DNA of 13,836 bases. It comes from JAAFIP01 sp043747295. Its GTDB lineage: Bacteria > Pseudomonadota > Gammaproteobacteria > Burkholderiales > Burkholderiaceae_C. Each line of letters begins with the position of its first letter. The first letter of the stretch is position 1. The stretch spans positions 1 through 13,836 of the forward strand of contig JAYTPK010000172.1 in the NCBI GenBank assembly GCA_043747295.1. Reading direction: 5' to 3'. Made by a program: the position numbers and the translations under genes. This document shows, piece by piece, positions 13,766-13,836 of this stretch. Below the pieces are notes generated by a model. The model had not been told where the DNA came from, ran no database searches, and was given only the letters and a program-made list of their open reading frames with translations.

Positions 13766-13836
13766 ATGCTCCAAAAACGCACCACCTTGGTCTACTCCAC
13801 CGAAACCGGCCGCATCTGCCCCGATTGCAGCCAGCC
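13766..13836 (+). CDS. SUI1/YciH family translation initiation factor, partial (3' end outside window)
   Basis: Only the first 23 codons are present. TLVYSTETGRICPDCSQ matches the N-terminus of bacterial SUI1/eIF1-like proteins: E. coli YciH begins with a similar LVYSTETGR, and betaproteobacterial versions follow it with a CPxC pair. The family influences start-codon selection during translation initiation. Its ATG is 11 bases after the HerA-like stop codon and has no obvious Shine-Dalgarno sequence. C-ending codons return here, like the resident chromosome, which marks the right edge of the accessory block. Confidence 0.8.
   Translation, partial: MLQKRTTLVYSTETGRICPDCSQ

Overview
The window reads as chromosomal DNA from a betaproteobacterium, most likely Burkholderiales and perhaps Comamonadaceae-like. 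This rests on the YheS-type ABC-F ATPase, a PrmB with the beta/gamma-type N-terminus, a membrane Ser/Thr kinase with a C-terminal four-cysteine tail, a Tat-exported dienelactone hydrolase, and a zinc-ribbon-like SUI1 N-terminus. No database was searched, so species and family names come from recognition alone.

Layout. 1-72 (minus): tRNA-Val(CAC). 140-6307 (minus): a DUF697-like protein, a GlsB/YeaQ small membrane protein, the ABC-F ATPase, a transmembrane Ser/Thr protein kinase and PrmB, which methylates ribosomal protein L3. These are spaced genes on one strand rather than a tight operon. 6425-7210 (plus): a 2-keto-4-pentenoate hydratase-like enzyme, divergent from prmB. 7221-7280: a long imperfect inverted repeat between convergent genes. 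7310-8233 (minus): a Tat-type dienelactone hydrolase. 8413-9660 (plus): a PLP aminotransferase.

9657-13754 is an accessory block inserted between the aminotransferase and the SUI1/YciH gene that begins at 13766. It holds a 5'-truncated ORF6N-domain (phage antirepressor) remnant, a complete BRO-N-domain antirepressor/DinD-like gene, a YhcG-type (DUF1016) PD-(D/E)XK nuclease domain lacking its usual N-terminal half, and an AT-richer gene for a membrane-embedded HerA/DUF87-like ATPase.

Two things stand out in the block. First, each of the three phage-regulator-type genes carries an in-frame near-perfect or perfect palindrome with a 3-nt loop (9681-9711, 9748-9776, 10128-10158, 10873-10891). The two in the ORF6N remnant are homologous to each other, 66 nt apart in the same reading frame, and differ by paired changes that keep the stem. 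This suggests that the palindrome itself is maintained. Second, the HerA-like ATPase ends in FDDMDDDIPF after a Pro/Gly-rich linker, a near copy of the acidic C-terminal tip of single-stranded DNA-binding protein (SSB). A membrane ATPase carrying an SSB tail, next to a PD-(D/E)XK nuclease domain, is a plausible undescribed defence or DNA-processing arrangement, but that role is inference.
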